From: Trichococcus sp. K1Tr
GTDB taxonomy: Bacteria; Bacillota; Bacilli; Lactobacillales; Aerococcaceae
DNA length: 64,000 nucleotides
NCBI RefSeq assembly: GCF_028309625.1
Contig: NZ_JAQMHR010000001.1
Coordinates: 558,001-622,000, forward strand
Reading direction: 5' to 3'
Position numbers and translations under genes: made by a program. The notes under the pieces were generated by a model. It was not told where the DNA came from, did not search any database, and saw nothing but the letters and a program-made list of their open reading frames with translations. This document shows, piece by piece, positions 1 through 8,690 of the stretch (the first letter of the stretch is position 1; every line of letters starts with the position of its first letter).

Positions 1-156
1 TAACAGGATTCCTATCGTTACGATTGCAAAAATAATTTTCCGCACGAGTGACCGTTCTTTTTTGCGTATTTTCATTTTGTCTACGGCTTCTTTCTCCAAC
101 GTAGGCCGAATGAGTTTTTGTTGCTCTTGAGGTTCTTGCTGATTATTTTGTGACAA
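1..156 (-). CDS. mltG: Endolytic transglycosylase MltG, N-terminal fragment
   Basis: Only the first 52 codons are in the window; the gene runs off the left edge. The start is TTG at 156, with an AGGAGG Shine-Dalgarno at 165-170, 8 nt upstream. The peptide begins MSQNNQQEPQ, is polar and basic (KKERSLVRK) for about 40 residues, and then enters a hydrophobic segment (IIFAIVTIGILL). This fits the cytoplasmic tail and single membrane anchor of Lactobacillales MltG. MltG cleaves nascent peptidoglycan strands at the outer membrane face. The identification rests mainly on gene order (ireB, ruvX, DUF1292, then mltG); no catalytic domain is visible here. Another membrane-anchored protein is possible. 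Confidence 0.55.
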   Translation of the reverse strand, partial: MSQNNQQEPQEQQKLIRPTLEKEAVDKMKIRKKERSLVRKIIFAIVTIGILL

Positions 157-361
157 AGACGAGGCCTCCTAACTTGAGTATATGGCTATTTGTGGACTAT
201 TAGCCATTCGACTTCCGTAATTATACACGAAAACCCTTATAAATTGAATCTTTTTCGTTATTTGCATAGACATATGGAGCACCTTGGACAGTTTTCTCAT
301 CATTTTATCAGGGCGGGTCCGGTTCGATGCCAAAAGCTCGAAAAAGCAACGCAGCAACCGC

Positions 362-400
362 AAAACAAAAGAGGACCCAGACAAGAGTTGTCCCGATCCT
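362..400 (-). terminator. Rho-independent terminator after the DUF1292 gene
   Basis: Read on the minus strand, a roughly 13-bp stem with one mismatch (arms around GGGACAA and TTGTCTGG, loop CTC) is followed by CTTTTGTTTT. It sits between the DUF1292 stop at 431 and the mltG start, so mltG probably also has its own promoter in 171-360. I see no convincing gene in 171-430. Confidence 0.6.
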
Positions 401-430
401 CCTTATTATCCTTACAAGTCGCTTACAAAT

Positions 431-763
431 TTATTGAAGGTCTTCGTCTTCCATAAATGTGTTCAGCACTTCTTCGATCATATCCCATTCTTCATCCGAT
501 TCGATCGGCTCTAAATCGCCTTCTCCGCCATCTTCGGTTTCAACATAGGAATAAGCCTGCAATTCGATTTCTTCTCCTTCAGGAGCTCCTGCCGGGTAAA
601 CCAGCACGTAAGACTTCCCGAAATCTTCTGATTCGAAAGTGAATAAAATTTCGAATAACTCTTCATTTCCGTTCTCATCCACGATTGTGATGTGCTCGTG
701 GCTATCTTCGTGATCGTGGTCGTGATTGTGGTCATGATCGTGATCGTGATTATGTTCAGTCAT
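431..763 (-). CDS. DUF1292 family protein (YrzB-like) with His/Asp-rich N-terminus
   Basis: A 110-residue acidic protein. The C-terminal ~85 residues ([16 protein letters not shown] onward, then [10 protein letters not shown] and EIELQAYSY) match DUF1292, a small cytosolic family of unknown function that accompanies YqgF in Firmicutes. I place the start at ATG 763: AGAGG lies 8 nt upstream, whereas a GTG at 772 overlaps that site. Residues 4-24 are almost entirely His and Asp/Glu in alternation, a likely metal-binding tail and longer than I expect for the family. It lies 85 nt downstream of ruvX in the same operon. Confidence 0.8.
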   Translation of the reverse strand: MTEHNHDHDHDHNHDHDHEDSHEHITIVDENGNEELFEILFTFESEDFGKSYVLVYPAGAPEGEEIELQAYSYVETEDGGEGDLEPIESDEEWDMIEEVLNTFMEDEDLQ

Positions 764-848
764 GGTATGCACCTCTTTATCTAATTATTGTTTTTATCGT
801 TCAAACAAAGGATATTGTAACGCAAACAGGGCAAAAAAACCACTCTCT

Positions 849-1265
849 TTACTGGCTGTCCAAATAATTCTGAAGAAGTATGACAGCAGCAAGTTTGTCG
901 ATAACCTTTTTCCGTTTTTTGCGGGAAACATTTCCTTCATTGATCAACATTTTTTCTGCTTGCACAGTGGTAAGTCTTTCATCAACGTAATCGACCGGCA
1001 AACCCAGCTCTTTTTCAAGCAAATTTCCATAGGCGATGGAAGCCTCCGCCCGGAAACCAATGCTGTTGTCCATATTTTTTGGCAAACCGAGTACAAACTT
1101 CTCAACTTCATACTCCTTAACCAATTCGGCAATCCGTTCAAGACCAAATATTCCGTTGACTTCGTCGATTTTGACGATTTCTATCCCCTGCGCCGTCCAT
1201 CCCATCGGATCGCTGATGGCTACTCCTACCGTTTTGGACCCGACATCCAAGCCCATGAGCCTCAT
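849..1265 (-). CDS. ruvX: RuvX/YqgF, 16S rRNA 5'-end processing RNase (putative Holliday junction resolvase)
   Basis: A 138-residue protein of the RNase H-like YqgF family at full family length. The N-terminus [14 protein letters not shown] carries the first metal-binding Asp. The middle LGLPKNMD and the later [10 protein letters not shown] are family motifs, the latter with the conserved acidic residues. In bacteria YqgF processes the 5' end of 16S rRNA; the Holliday-junction role is the older name. The start ATG overlaps the ireB stop in ATGA (1262-1265), so the two are translationally coupled. Confidence 0.93.
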   Translation of the reverse strand: MRLMGLDVGSKTVGVAISDPMGWTAQGIEIVKIDEVNGIFGLERIAELVKEYEVEKFVLGLPKNMDNSIGFRAEASIAYGNLLEKELGLPVDYVDERLTTVQAEKMLINEGNVSRKKRKKVIDKLAAVILLQNYLDSQ

Positions 1266-1531
1266 TGGATGATTCTGCCTGTTCCAGAAAGATAGCTTTT
1301 CACTAATTCCTCCATTATTTCATCACGTTCGTGACGGCGGATCAGGTTTCTGGCATCGTTATGACGCGGGATATAAGCTGGATCGCCAGAAAGTAGGTAG
1401 CCCACAATCTGGTTGATAGGGTTGTATCCTTTTTCTTCCAATGCGTCATAAACAAGGGCTAATGTCTCTTGGATATTCTTTTTCAGATTATCATCAAAAT
1501 TGAATAACATCGTTTCATCTTTCGAACTCAT
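1262..1531 (-). CDS. ireB: IreB family regulatory phosphoprotein (YrzL, DUF965)
   Basis: An 89-residue protein with the strongly conserved core [20 protein letters not shown] followed by [12 protein letters not shown]. In Enterococcus faecalis IreB is a substrate of the Ser/Thr kinase IreK and acts negatively in cephalosporin tolerance. The N-terminus here is [10 protein letters not shown]. Thr7 aligns with one of the two threonines I recall being phosphorylated in IreB, while the other position is Lys. ATG 1531 is preceded by GGGGTG. It is the first gene of the operon with ruvX and DUF1292; the promoter is presumably in 1532-1690. Confidence 0.93.
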   Translation of the reverse strand: MSSKDETMLFNFDDNLKKNIQETLALVYDALEEKGYNPINQIVGYLLSGDPAYIPRHNDARNLIRRHERDEIMEELVKSYLSGTGRIIQ

Positions 1532-1690
1532 AGCGACACCCCAGTTTTCTTTAGTATATTTACCATTTTACAAGAAATGACTAAAAACTACAACAAAGAA
1601 ATGCCATTGCCCTTCTGCAGAGCGGCATAGCGCCTTGTCTCATTTCCCTCCTGTTTGTATATTCCGCATTTTGTCGGAAGCGGATCGAGT

Positions 1691-1736
1691 TAAAAAAAAG
1701 CAGGGGCAGACATCTTTTTTTGGATGCCTGCCCCTG
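1691..1736 (-). terminator. Terminator of alaS
   Basis: A 9-bp GC-rich stem (CAGGGGCAG at 1701-1709 with CTGCCCCTG at 1728-1736), extended by an inner CATC/GATG helix, is followed on the minus strand by a run of eight T (1692-1699). It starts just past the alaS stop. Confidence 0.9.
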
Positions 1737-1747
1737 GGAAAGGACGC

Positions 1748-4399
1748 TTATTTTGTGTTTTCAGCGATCCAGGCCGCAACGTGTTTCAGAGCATCCGGGA
1801 TGCCCGCTGGGTTATTGCCGCCTGCTTGTGCCATATCCGGACGTCCGCCGCCTTTGCCTCCAGCAAATGGAGCAAGCGTCTTGATCAGATCGCCGGCTTT
1901 CAGGCCCTGCTCCAATTTCTCTTGGGAAACGGCAGCCAGCATATTGACTTTGCCGTCTGTAGCCGAAGCTGCCACGAAGAGATCAGAGACTGCCTTTTGA
2001 CGCCATTGGTCAGCCAATTGACGCAAAGCATTCATGTCCTGATTCTTCGTTTCATAGGTGATGTACGTGACGCCGTTGACGGTCTCCACGTTTTCGAAGA
2101 GATCTTTGGCTTCGGCATTCATGATTTTGGCTTTCAAGGACTCATTTTCGCCTTGCATTTCCTTCATTTCTTGCTTGAGCTGATTGATTTTACCGGCAAC
2201 TTCTTTTGTTTGTTGGGCCTTCACAAGCTGTGCCGCCTCGCTCAATTCAGCTTCTTTTGTACGGAAATACTGGTAAGCTGCCTGGCCGGTCACTGCTTCG
2301 ATGCGTCGAACGCCTGCACCGATGCCGGATTCCGACAAAATCTTGAAGACGCCGATGTCCTGCGAATTTTGTACATGAACCCCGCCGCATAGTTCGACAG
2401 AGTAGCCACCGACAGCAACGACTCGGACTTCTTTGCCGTATTTTTCACCGAACAAAGCCATGGCGCCCATTTCTTTCGCTTTATCGACGGTTGTTTCGAC
2501 CGTTACGACAGGCAATGCTTCCCAAATCTTTTCATTCACGATTTCTTCCATCCGCACTAGCTCTTCTGCTGTGACTTGGCCGAAATGGGTGAAGTCAAAA
2601 CGAAGTTGATTCGGATTCACAAGCGAACCGGCTTGATTGGCATGATTCCCCAAAACATCCTTCAGCGCTTGGTGCAACAGATGCGTCGCCGTATGGTTCT
2701 TGGTGATGCTTCTTCTGCGCGCTTCATCCACGTGCAGGACATAGCTTTCGTTCGAATGGATTTCCGTCAGGACACGCGCAATGTGCATCGTTTGGCCATT
2801 AGGGGCGCGTTTGACGTCTTCGATTTCTGCGATCACTTCACCCGCTTCGGTTTCGATCGTTCCTTTGTCCGCAACCTGTCCACCCATTTCTGCATAAAAC
2901 GGTGTTTCGCGGAAAATGATCTGAACGCGATCATCTGCAGCTGCTTTTTCGACGATTTCGTCATCCGCAACCATCACTGAAAGCTCGGACGAAATTTTTG
3001 TTTGTGCATATCCGGAAAACGTGCTTGGAACCAGTACTTCAGCCCAGACCGGGGATTGCACGGAGAAGGAGTCTTCCACTTGCCTTGCTGCACGGGCGCG
3101 GTTACGTTGTTCCTGCATCTCTTGGTTGAACCCTGTTGTATCGACTGTGAAGCCTTTTTCTTCGGCATATTCGCTAGTCAATTCCAACGGAAAGCCGTAT
3201 GTATCATACAGTTTGAAGGCATTCTTACCGTTTACGGCAGTTTCGCCCTTTTCGTTCATCTCTTCAAAGACGCTGTTCAGGATGTCCATCCCTTCGTGGA
3301 TCGTTTCCTGAAACCGTTGCTCTTCATTTGTGATGACTTTGATGATGAAATCTTGGTCCGCTTTGACTTCAGGATAATAAGATTCCATGATAGCTGCGAC
3401 AACCGGAACCAATTCGTTCAGGAACAGTTTTTCGATGCCCAATTTTTGGCCATGCATGACGGAGCGGCGGATCAAACGACGCAAAATGTAGCCGCGGCCT
3501 TCATTTGATGGCAAGGCACGGTCTCCGATCGCGAAGCTGACGGCGCGGACGTGATCAGCGATGACTTTGAAGGAAATATCCAATGTTTTGTTTTCGCCGT
3601 ATTTCTTGCCGTCGCTCAGTGTTTCGATTTTTTCGATGATCGGCATGAACAGATCCGTTTCGAAGTTGGTCGGTGTGTTTTGGACTACGCTCGTGACACG
3701 TTCCAGACCCATCCCCGTATCGACGTTCTTGTGCGGCAGCGGCTCATAGGTGCCGTCCGGCTTGTGGTTAAATTCGGAGAACACAAGGTTCCAGATTTCA
3801 AGGTAGCGTTCATTTTCACCGCCCGGATACATTTCAGGGTCTCCGTCAGGCAAATCCTGGAAGGCTGGTCCGCGGTCATAGAAAATTTCTGTATCCGGTC
3901 CGCACGGGCCTGCCCCGATATCCCAGAAGTTGTCCGCGATCGGAACGATATGATCTTCCGGCAAACCGACTTTTTCCTGCCAAATGCGTTTTGTGTCCGT
4001 GTCTTCCGGATAATAAGTGACGTAGAGCAGCTCCGGATCGAACGCCAGCCATTTTTCATCCGTCAGGAATTCCCAAGCCCAAGGGATGGCTTCTTCCTTG
4101 AAGTAGTCCCCGATCGAAAAATTCCCCAACATTTCGAATAAAGTGTGGTGTCTTGCCGTCACGCCGACATTTTCGATATCGTTTGTGCGGATGCTTTTTT
4201 GAGCATTGGTGATGCGCGGATTTTCAGGGATCAACGTGCCATCAAAATATTTTTTCAATGTCGCTACGCCTGAGTTGATCCATAATAAGGTAGGGTCGTT
4301 GACCGGTACCAGCGAAGCGCTCGGTTCCACTTTTGACCCTTTCGTTGCCCAAAAATCAAGATACATTTGACGGATGTCACTGCTTTTCAGATTCTTCAT
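1748..4399 (-). CDS. alaS: Alanine-tRNA ligase
   Basis: An 883-residue cytosolic AlaRS that charges tRNA-Ala. The class II catalytic core is N-terminal (FWATKGSKVEPSASLVP, then LFEMLGNFSIGDYF). The editing domain carries the HxxxH zinc motif in TATHLLHQ and the distal CGGVH. The C-Ala domain ends with the Gly-rich GGKGGGRPDMAQAGG. The start is ATG 4399 with AAGGAAGG upstream; an in-frame extension to 4453 lies inside the T-box terminator and is not used. It is monocistronic, with a T-box leader in front and a strong terminator behind. Confidence 0.97.
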   Translation of the reverse strand: MKNLKSSDIRQMYLDFWATKGSKVEPSASLVPVNDPTLLWINSGVATLKKYFDGTLIPENPRITNAQKSIRTNDIENVGVTARHHTLFEMLGNFSIGDYFKEEAIPWAWEFLTDEKWLAFDPELLYVTYYPEDTDTKRIWQEKVGLPEDHIVPIADNFWDIGAGPCGPDTEIFYDRGPAFQDLPDGDPEMYPGGENERYLEIWNLVFSEFNHKPDGTYEPLPHKNVDTGMGLERVTSVVQNTPTNFETDLFMPIIEKIETLSDGKKYGENKTLDISFKVIADHVRAVSFAIGDRALPSNEGRGYILRRLIRRSVMHGQKLGIEKLFLNELVPVVAAIMESYYPEVKADQDFIIKVITNEEQRFQETIHEGMDILNSVFEEMNEKGETAVNGKNAFKLYDTYGFPLELTSEYAEEKGFTVDTTGFNQEMQEQRNRARAARQVEDSFSVQSPVWAEVLVPSTFSGYAQTKISSELSVMVADDEIVEKAAADDRVQIIFRETPFYAEMGGQVADKGTIETEAGEVIAEIEDVKRAPNGQTMHIARVLTEIHSNESYVLHVDEARRRSITKNHTATHLLHQALKDVLGNHANQAGSLVNPNQLRFDFTHFGQVTAEELVRMEEIVNEKIWEALPVVTVETTVDKAKEMGAMALFGEKYGKEVRVVAVGGYSVELCGGVHVQNSQDIGVFKILSESGIGAGVRRIEAVTGQAAYQYFRTKEAELSEAAQLVKAQQTKEVAGKINQLKQEMKEMQGENESLKAKIMNAEAKDLFENVETVNGVTYITYETKNQDMNALRQLADQWRQKAVSDLFVAASATDGKVNMLAAVSQEKLEQGLKAGDLIKTLAPFAGGKGGGRPDMAQAGGNNPAGIPDALKHVAAWIAENTK

Positions 4400-4439
4400 T
4401 ATTACCTTCCTTTTCTCTTCATTTATTTTTGGAGTGGAT

Positions 4440-4658
4440 AAAATAAAAAACACCCCACTGCATACAAGGACGAATTACGCGGTACCACCTTGTTTGCAAT
4501 GAAATGTTTTGATCATTCATTACCTCTCGGATCCGTTAACGCTGGAAGCGATAGTATTTCTACTATATTCACGCAAAGGGAGCATAAACGGATGTGTTTC
4601 CTTTCACCAAACGGAAACTCTCTTTTGTTATCCATTCCCATATCCTCTGCTTCAATCA
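4440..4658 (-). promoter_or_regulatory. T-box riboswitch controlling alaS (alanine)
   Basis: The minus strand carries the canonical T-box AAGGTGGTACCGCG (complement of 4478-4491). It is followed by a terminator helix (TTGCAAACAAGG with CCTTGTATGCAG) and a T-run ending near 4441. A stem I with an AGAG bulge and apical GTTTGGTGAAA loop is visible at about 4585-4625. A GCU codon at 4583-4581 sits on the 3' side of the candidate specifier loop. The variable T-box base (TGGT) would pair with an A73 discriminator, as expected for tRNA-Ala. Confidence 0.9.
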
Positions 4659-4664
4659 AAAACT

Positions 4665-4693
4665 AGTATAACCAAAATTGAGTAAGCATGCAA
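4665..4693 (-). promoter_or_regulatory. Sigma-A promoter of the alaS T-box transcript
   Basis: TTGCAT (-35, 4693-4688) and TATACT (-10, 4670-4665) are separated by 17 nt, placing the start a few bases before the T-box leader. Confidence 0.8.
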
Positions 4694-4719
4694 GCAGTTC
4701 TTAAGAAAAGCGGATCCGA

Positions 4720-5826
4720 TCACATTTCTATGCGGATGGAACGTCTTGCGCAGTAATATCCGGGTGACAATGGCTCTTGCTGCTTCGCTTTCAAAGCATC
4801 GGCATGGTTTTCATAATAGGTAGCGTAAGGCAGGAGTTTCTCCAGTATATTCTCGGCTTGAATGAAAATCCAGCCGCCTTTGGCCAACAGCCTGTCTTCG
4901 ACGAGTTCCGGTCCCCAGCCCATGTTCGCGATTTCCAGACCGAACATGTTTTTTTTGTAGAGGTAGCTTTCATCCGGTTCGAACAGGTTGCGATGCAACT
5001 GATTGCCCCAACGGAAAAGCCTGCGTGTGGATGCGCCGCAGCAATATTCCCATTCATCGCTGGACAACAGCCCCATGCCATCTTTCTCCAATTGCTTGCG
5101 CATTTCTGCATACGTTGTCTGGTAAGGCGCGTATACGGTGTACGTATCCAAATCTTCATTCTGCCGCAGAAAGAAGGCATCGTTTTGGACCAGATGCGCC
5201 GGAAAATCCGCAAATACCGAGGATCCGTTTGCGCTCGGCATCAAGGCCTGATGAATGTCCTTCTCGTGTATGCTGAACCAATCGGCCTGCCCTTCAAATT
5301 TCCCGTTTATGACTGCATAATTCCCGACTTTCGTCATTCCCACATAAGTCGGACTGACTTCCACCAATAACGGAGGGATTTCTGTCGTCCGGAGCTGCGA
5401 CATCTGGCTGTTGACCAATTCATCCAATTCCTCCAACGAATGGATCGGTTCGATTTTCTTCTTCATCCAATGGTCGTCATGCAAAAACTCAGCGCCTTGA
5501 ACAGATAGTTTCAGGCAATTTTCGATGGCGAGGTACATCTCTTTTCTGTCGGAGCTGATGTCCAATGGGTCCAGACCGTTGATTCCGCTGTCCCAACCGA
5601 GGACGGCCTCCTTGTGCCCGGGCACAAAAACAAACGGTGCGCCGTTGATGTCCACTGTAAACGTCTCGGTCTTGATTCCGCCCATCTGGTAATACGCCGG
5701 ACGGATATCCGCGACAGGCAACAGGGGATTCACAAAATAACGGACAACGCTGCTGGCCAGAACCAGCTTGTGCTCCATCGGGATGTTCTTCCAGTTCGGA
5801 TTCATCAATTGATCAAATAGTTCCAT
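4720..5826 (-). CDS. Uncharacterised protein resembling the formylglycine-generating-enzyme (SUMF1/EgtB) fold
   Basis: A 368-residue soluble protein whose function I do not recognise. The last third has the landmarks of FGE-like domains in order: LSSDEWEYCCG (254-264, cf. the family's TEAEWEYAAR), FRWGN (271-275), MFGLEIANMGWG (in place of the NVFGLYDM motif), KGGW, and a terminal YYCARRSIRI. The N-terminal half (GAPFVFVPGHKEAVLGWD) also recalls the FGE opening strand. No signal peptide or membrane segment is seen. It stands alone between the alaS T-box promoter and the recD2 terminator; ATG 5826 has a weak GAGTGG site. Fold assignment is inference from short motifs, and catalytic activity is unproven. 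Confidence 0.5.
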   Translation of the reverse strand: MELFDQLMNPNWKNIPMEHKLVLASSVVRYFVNPLLPVADIRPAYYQMGGIKTETFTVDINGAPFVFVPGHKEAVLGWDSGINGLDPLDISSDRKEMYLAIENCLKLSVQGAEFLHDDHWMKKKIEPIHSLEELDELVNSQMSQLRTTEIPPLLVEVSPTYVGMTKVGNYAVINGKFEGQADWFSIHEKDIHQALMPSANGSSVFADFPAHLVQNDAFFLRQNEDLDTYTVYAPYQTTYAEMRKQLEKDGMGLLSSDEWEYCCGASTRRLFRWGNQLHRNLFEPDESYLYKKNMFGLEIANMGWGPELVEDRLLAKGGWIFIQAENILEKLLPYATYYENHADALKAKQQEPLSPGYYCARRSIRIEM

Positions 5827-5993
5827 GATACCACTCTCTTCTTGTAGCTGTATTTGGAAAACCAGTAAATTGCTTTACTGTCAGTATAGCAGAATATTGA
5901 GGCGGCGAGTAGCTTATTTCTTTTGCTGAGCCTACCGACTTTTGGTGCGACTTTGATCGGAGCATTCTGCGCTGATTGATTTTCTGACAGCTG

Positions 5994-6033
5994 AAAAGTC
6001 CGCAGACAATTTCTGCATTGTCTGCGGACTTTT
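5994..6033 (-). terminator. Terminator of recD2
   Basis: A near-perfect 17-bp palindrome (AAAAGTCCGCAGACAAT and its complement, 6-nt loop) lies 7 nt past the recD2 stop. It would work in both directions. The rest of 5827-5993 shows no gene. Confidence 0.85.
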
Positions 6034-6039
6034 CCCGGG

Positions 6040-8538
6040 TTATTTTTCATTCATGAAAGTTTCCGGCGTTATATTTTCCATGCCGATCATCGGATCGATG
6101 CTCCCATCGGAAATCTGTCCGATGGTCAAATGGTAGACGGGTATGATTTTTGGAGACTCTTTGTTTTCTGGCTTTTGGGTTGCGGATTCTGTAGTTGTTT
6201 CGGTGATCGATACAGCAGCTTCATTCCCGGCGCCGGGCGCCTTCGTTTCCTTGCTTTCGGCCGGTTCTTCCGCAGTGAAGACCTTGTCATTGTTCAGGTT
6301 GCGTTCCAGTTTTTCATGCAGCATCGTTTTCCGGATGTCGCCGGTGCTTACGACTGCCGTTTCGAAAGCTTCGTAATCCCCGCACAAAATCAATTTGCTT
6401 TTGCTCCTGGTGATGGCTGTGTAAAGCAGGTTGCGGCGCAGCATCCGCCCATACTGTTTCACCATCGGCAGAATGACCATCGTAAATTCGCTGCCCTGCG
6501 ATTTATGGATGGAACAACAGTAAGCCAAAACGAACTTGTTCCAATTGTTCCGGTTATAGGTGACTTCCACGGTATCGAAGAGGATCGTGATCTGGTCGAC
6601 TTTCTCTTCCGTTTCCTTGGCGAATTGGATGGCGGTGATTTCGCCCATGTCCCCGTTGAAGACATTGTTTTCCGGTTGGTTCACCAACTGCAGCACCTTG
6701 TCGCCGACCCGATAGACGACATCAAAAAAAGCGACTTCCCGTCTTTTCTTGTTCCCTTTCGGATTGAAGATCTCCTGCATCATCGTATTGATGGCATCAA
6801 TGCCGGCAGCGCCTTTGTACATCGGCGCCAGAATCTGGATATCCTTCGCGGTGAACCCTTTTGACTTCGCTTTTTCGACGACTTGCCGGATCACCGGTTC
6901 GATCTGGTGCGTTTGGCAAGGCAAAAACGACCGGTCCGCTTGATTGTTGCGGAAATCGCGCGGGAGGATGCCGTTCTTGATTTCGTGCGCCAACGGGATG
7001 ATCGATGAATCGCCGGACTGCCTGAATATCTCGTTCAGCTCGACCTGCGGCAACGCTTTGCAGTTCAGAAGATCGAACAGCACCTGACCAGGGCCGACCG
7101 ACGGCAATTGGTCCTTATCCCCCACAAACAGCACTTGCATACCCTGCGGCACCGATTTCAGGAGCCTGTGCATCAACCACGTATCCACCATCGAAACTTC
7201 GTCGATGATCAACAGCTTGCCTTCCAGCTCTTGCGTATAAAGCTCCTCGGATTCCTTTTCTTGGCCCGTCAAGCCCAGCAAGCGGTGAATCGTGCTGCCG
7301 GGCAGACCTGTCGTTTCCTGCATCCTTTTCGCTGCACGTCCGGTCGGAGCGGCAAGCAATATCGGGAATAGTCCGTCTTTGTAATCGTGAGGGTCTTCCG
7401 GCAGATCGTTCAATTCGGAGAACATGCGCACGATCCCTTTCAGAACGGTCGTTTTGCCGGTACCGGGTCCCCCGGTCAGGATGAAGAACGGTGAAAGCAA
7501 AGCTGCTTTTATCGCTTCAATTTGGGAAGCGCCGTAGCGGATCTGCAAGTTTGATTGCAGATGCTCGATTTCCAGATCCAAATCCACTCCCGGATAAGCA
7601 ATTTTCGTCTTCCGTTTCAGAAGCCTATCGATCGATGATGCGATGCCCTCTTCTGCGAAATAAAGGGATGGGATGGCAAAACGGCTGTGATCCTCGACCA
7701 CCTTCATGTCCATCACCATCTCCATCAACGCCTCGATGACGGGCGCATCCTCGATGATGAAGCGCCGGCTTTGCTCAAGCAAATGGATCGTCCGCTCAAG
7801 CAAGACGGTCCCGTCGGCATAGGTATCCCCGTTCGAGAGGCAAAGTTCCTGCAACGTCGCAAACAAGCCCCCCTTCAGCCGGCTCGTGTGATCCGGAGCG
7901 AAATTCAACTCCTCCGCCAATTGATCGGCCTTCTTGAAGCCGATGCCTTCGATGTCCTCGAGCAGTCGGTAAGGATTTTCGTTGAGGACAGTCAGCGTTT
8001 CGGTACGGTAAAAATGAAAGATATTCGCTGCCTGATTATTGGAGAAACCATAGTTCCCCAAAGCGATCAGGATCTTCTCGGTCCCTTGCGTCTGCATCAG
8101 CACATCGCGCATCATTTCCCTTTTTTTGGGTGTCATACCGCTGATGTTTTTCAGCGCATCCGGGTCATCGAGGATGACGTCGACCGCTTCTTCGCCAAAA
8201 GTCTCGACGATTTTTTCAGCTGTCCGTTTACCGATGCCCGGGAACCGTTCCCCCGACAAGAATGCAATCAACCCATTCTTGGAGGTGGGTTTTTCCTGTT
8301 GATAGGAATTGGCTTGGAATTGGACCCCGTATCTTGGATGCTCCACGACCTCGCCGAAAAAGCGGTAGGCTGTATCTTCGGTTATCTGACCGAAGCTTCC
8401 CGTCACAACAATTTCATCAAGCTTTTGCGGGAGATTCGATTCACTGACTGAAATCAGCATGACTTTGTAGAAATTACTCGCGTTTTCAAAGAAAATCACT
8501 TTGATTTCTCCAACGATATAGCCTTGTTCTGTATCCAT
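6040..8538 (-). CDS. recD2: ATP-dependent DNA helicase RecD2 (RecD/TraA family, SF1B)
   Basis: An 832-residue 5'-3' helicase of the RecBC-independent RecD2 type. The N-terminal ~330 residues carry helix-hairpin-helix repeats (FPGIGKRTAEKI at about 99-110, and IEGIGFKKADQL). The helicase core has Walker A GGPGTGKTT (356-364), Walker B LLIIDEVSMVD, VGDKDQLPSVGPG and the C-terminal SIHKSQGSEF and TAITRSKSKL motifs. After the core, about 85 residues are low-complexity and rich in Glu, Thr and Ala, unlikely to be folded. ATG 8538 has GGGAGGGG upstream. RecD2 in Firmicutes works in DNA repair and replication-fork stability. Confidence 0.95.
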   Translation of the reverse strand: MDTEQGYIVGEIKVIFFENASNFYKVMLISVSESNLPQKLDEIVVTGSFGQITEDTAYRFFGEVVEHPRYGVQFQANSYQQEKPTSKNGLIAFLSGERFPGIGKRTAEKIVETFGEEAVDVILDDPDALKNISGMTPKKREMMRDVLMQTQGTEKILIALGNYGFSNNQAANIFHFYRTETLTVLNENPYRLLEDIEGIGFKKADQLAEELNFAPDHTSRLKGGLFATLQELCLSNGDTYADGTVLLERTIHLLEQSRRFIIEDAPVIEALMEMVMDMKVVEDHSRFAIPSLYFAEEGIASSIDRLLKRKTKIAYPGVDLDLEIEHLQSNLQIRYGASQIEAIKAALLSPFFILTGGPGTGKTTVLKGIVRMFSELNDLPEDPHDYKDGLFPILLAAPTGRAAKRMQETTGLPGSTIHRLLGLTGQEKESEELYTQELEGKLLIIDEVSMVDTWLMHRLLKSVPQGMQVLFVGDKDQLPSVGPGQVLFDLLNCKALPQVELNEIFRQSGDSSIIPLAHEIKNGILPRDFRNNQADRSFLPCQTHQIEPVIRQVVEKAKSKGFTAKDIQILAPMYKGAAGIDAINTMMQEIFNPKGNKKRREVAFFDVVYRVGDKVLQLVNQPENNVFNGDMGEITAIQFAKETEEKVDQITILFDTVEVTYNRNNWNKFVLAYCCSIHKSQGSEFTMVILPMVKQYGRMLRRNLLYTAITRSKSKLILCGDYEAFETAVVSTGDIRKTMLHEKLERNLNNDKVFTAEEPAESKETKAPGAGNEAAVSITETTTESATQKPENKESPKIIPVYHLTIGQISDGSIDPMIGMENITPETFMNEK

Positions 8539-8617
8539 CCGGATGATCCCCTCCCTTTTTTAAAATATTCAGACTTGTTACAAGATTCCTTAAGAACGAT
8601 ACCACAATTCCCGATCA

Positions 8618-8653
8618 AATTAAAGAGAGGCCGGAGAAAAAAACCGGCCTCTC
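8618..8653 (-). terminator. Terminator downstream of mnmA
   Basis: A perfect 10-bp stem GAGAGGCCGG/CCGGCCTCTC (8625-8634, 8644-8653) is followed on the minus strand by TTTAATTT. Because it lies beyond the repeat at 8691-8869, the mnmA message should contain that repeat in its 3' UTR. Confidence 0.75.
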
Positions 8654-8690
8654 GCTTTATTAAAAGATAAACTATTTCAAATTTAAAAGC

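Noticed and set aside
169-384. Small ORF on the minus strand between mltG and the DUF1292 gene
   Set aside because: No Shine-Dalgarno, Arg/Ser/Leu-rich random composition, and it runs through the terminator stem.
690-755. CRISPR-like or microsatellite repeat from the GTGATCGTGATCATG tract
   Set aside because: It is the coding sequence of the His/Asp tail of the DUF1292 protein, with no spacers.
1724-2392. Long plus-strand ORFs opposite alaS, mnmA, gshF, metY and similar genes
   Set aside because: They are antisense shadows of well-identified genes. Their products are Phe/His/Arg-rich, match no family I know, and lack ribosome binding sites.
5805-6050. 81-residue minus-strand ORF overlapping the recD2 end and the FGE-like gene start
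   Set aside because: It is read through the recD2 terminator palindrome and has no initiation site; its composition looks like translated non-coding DNA.
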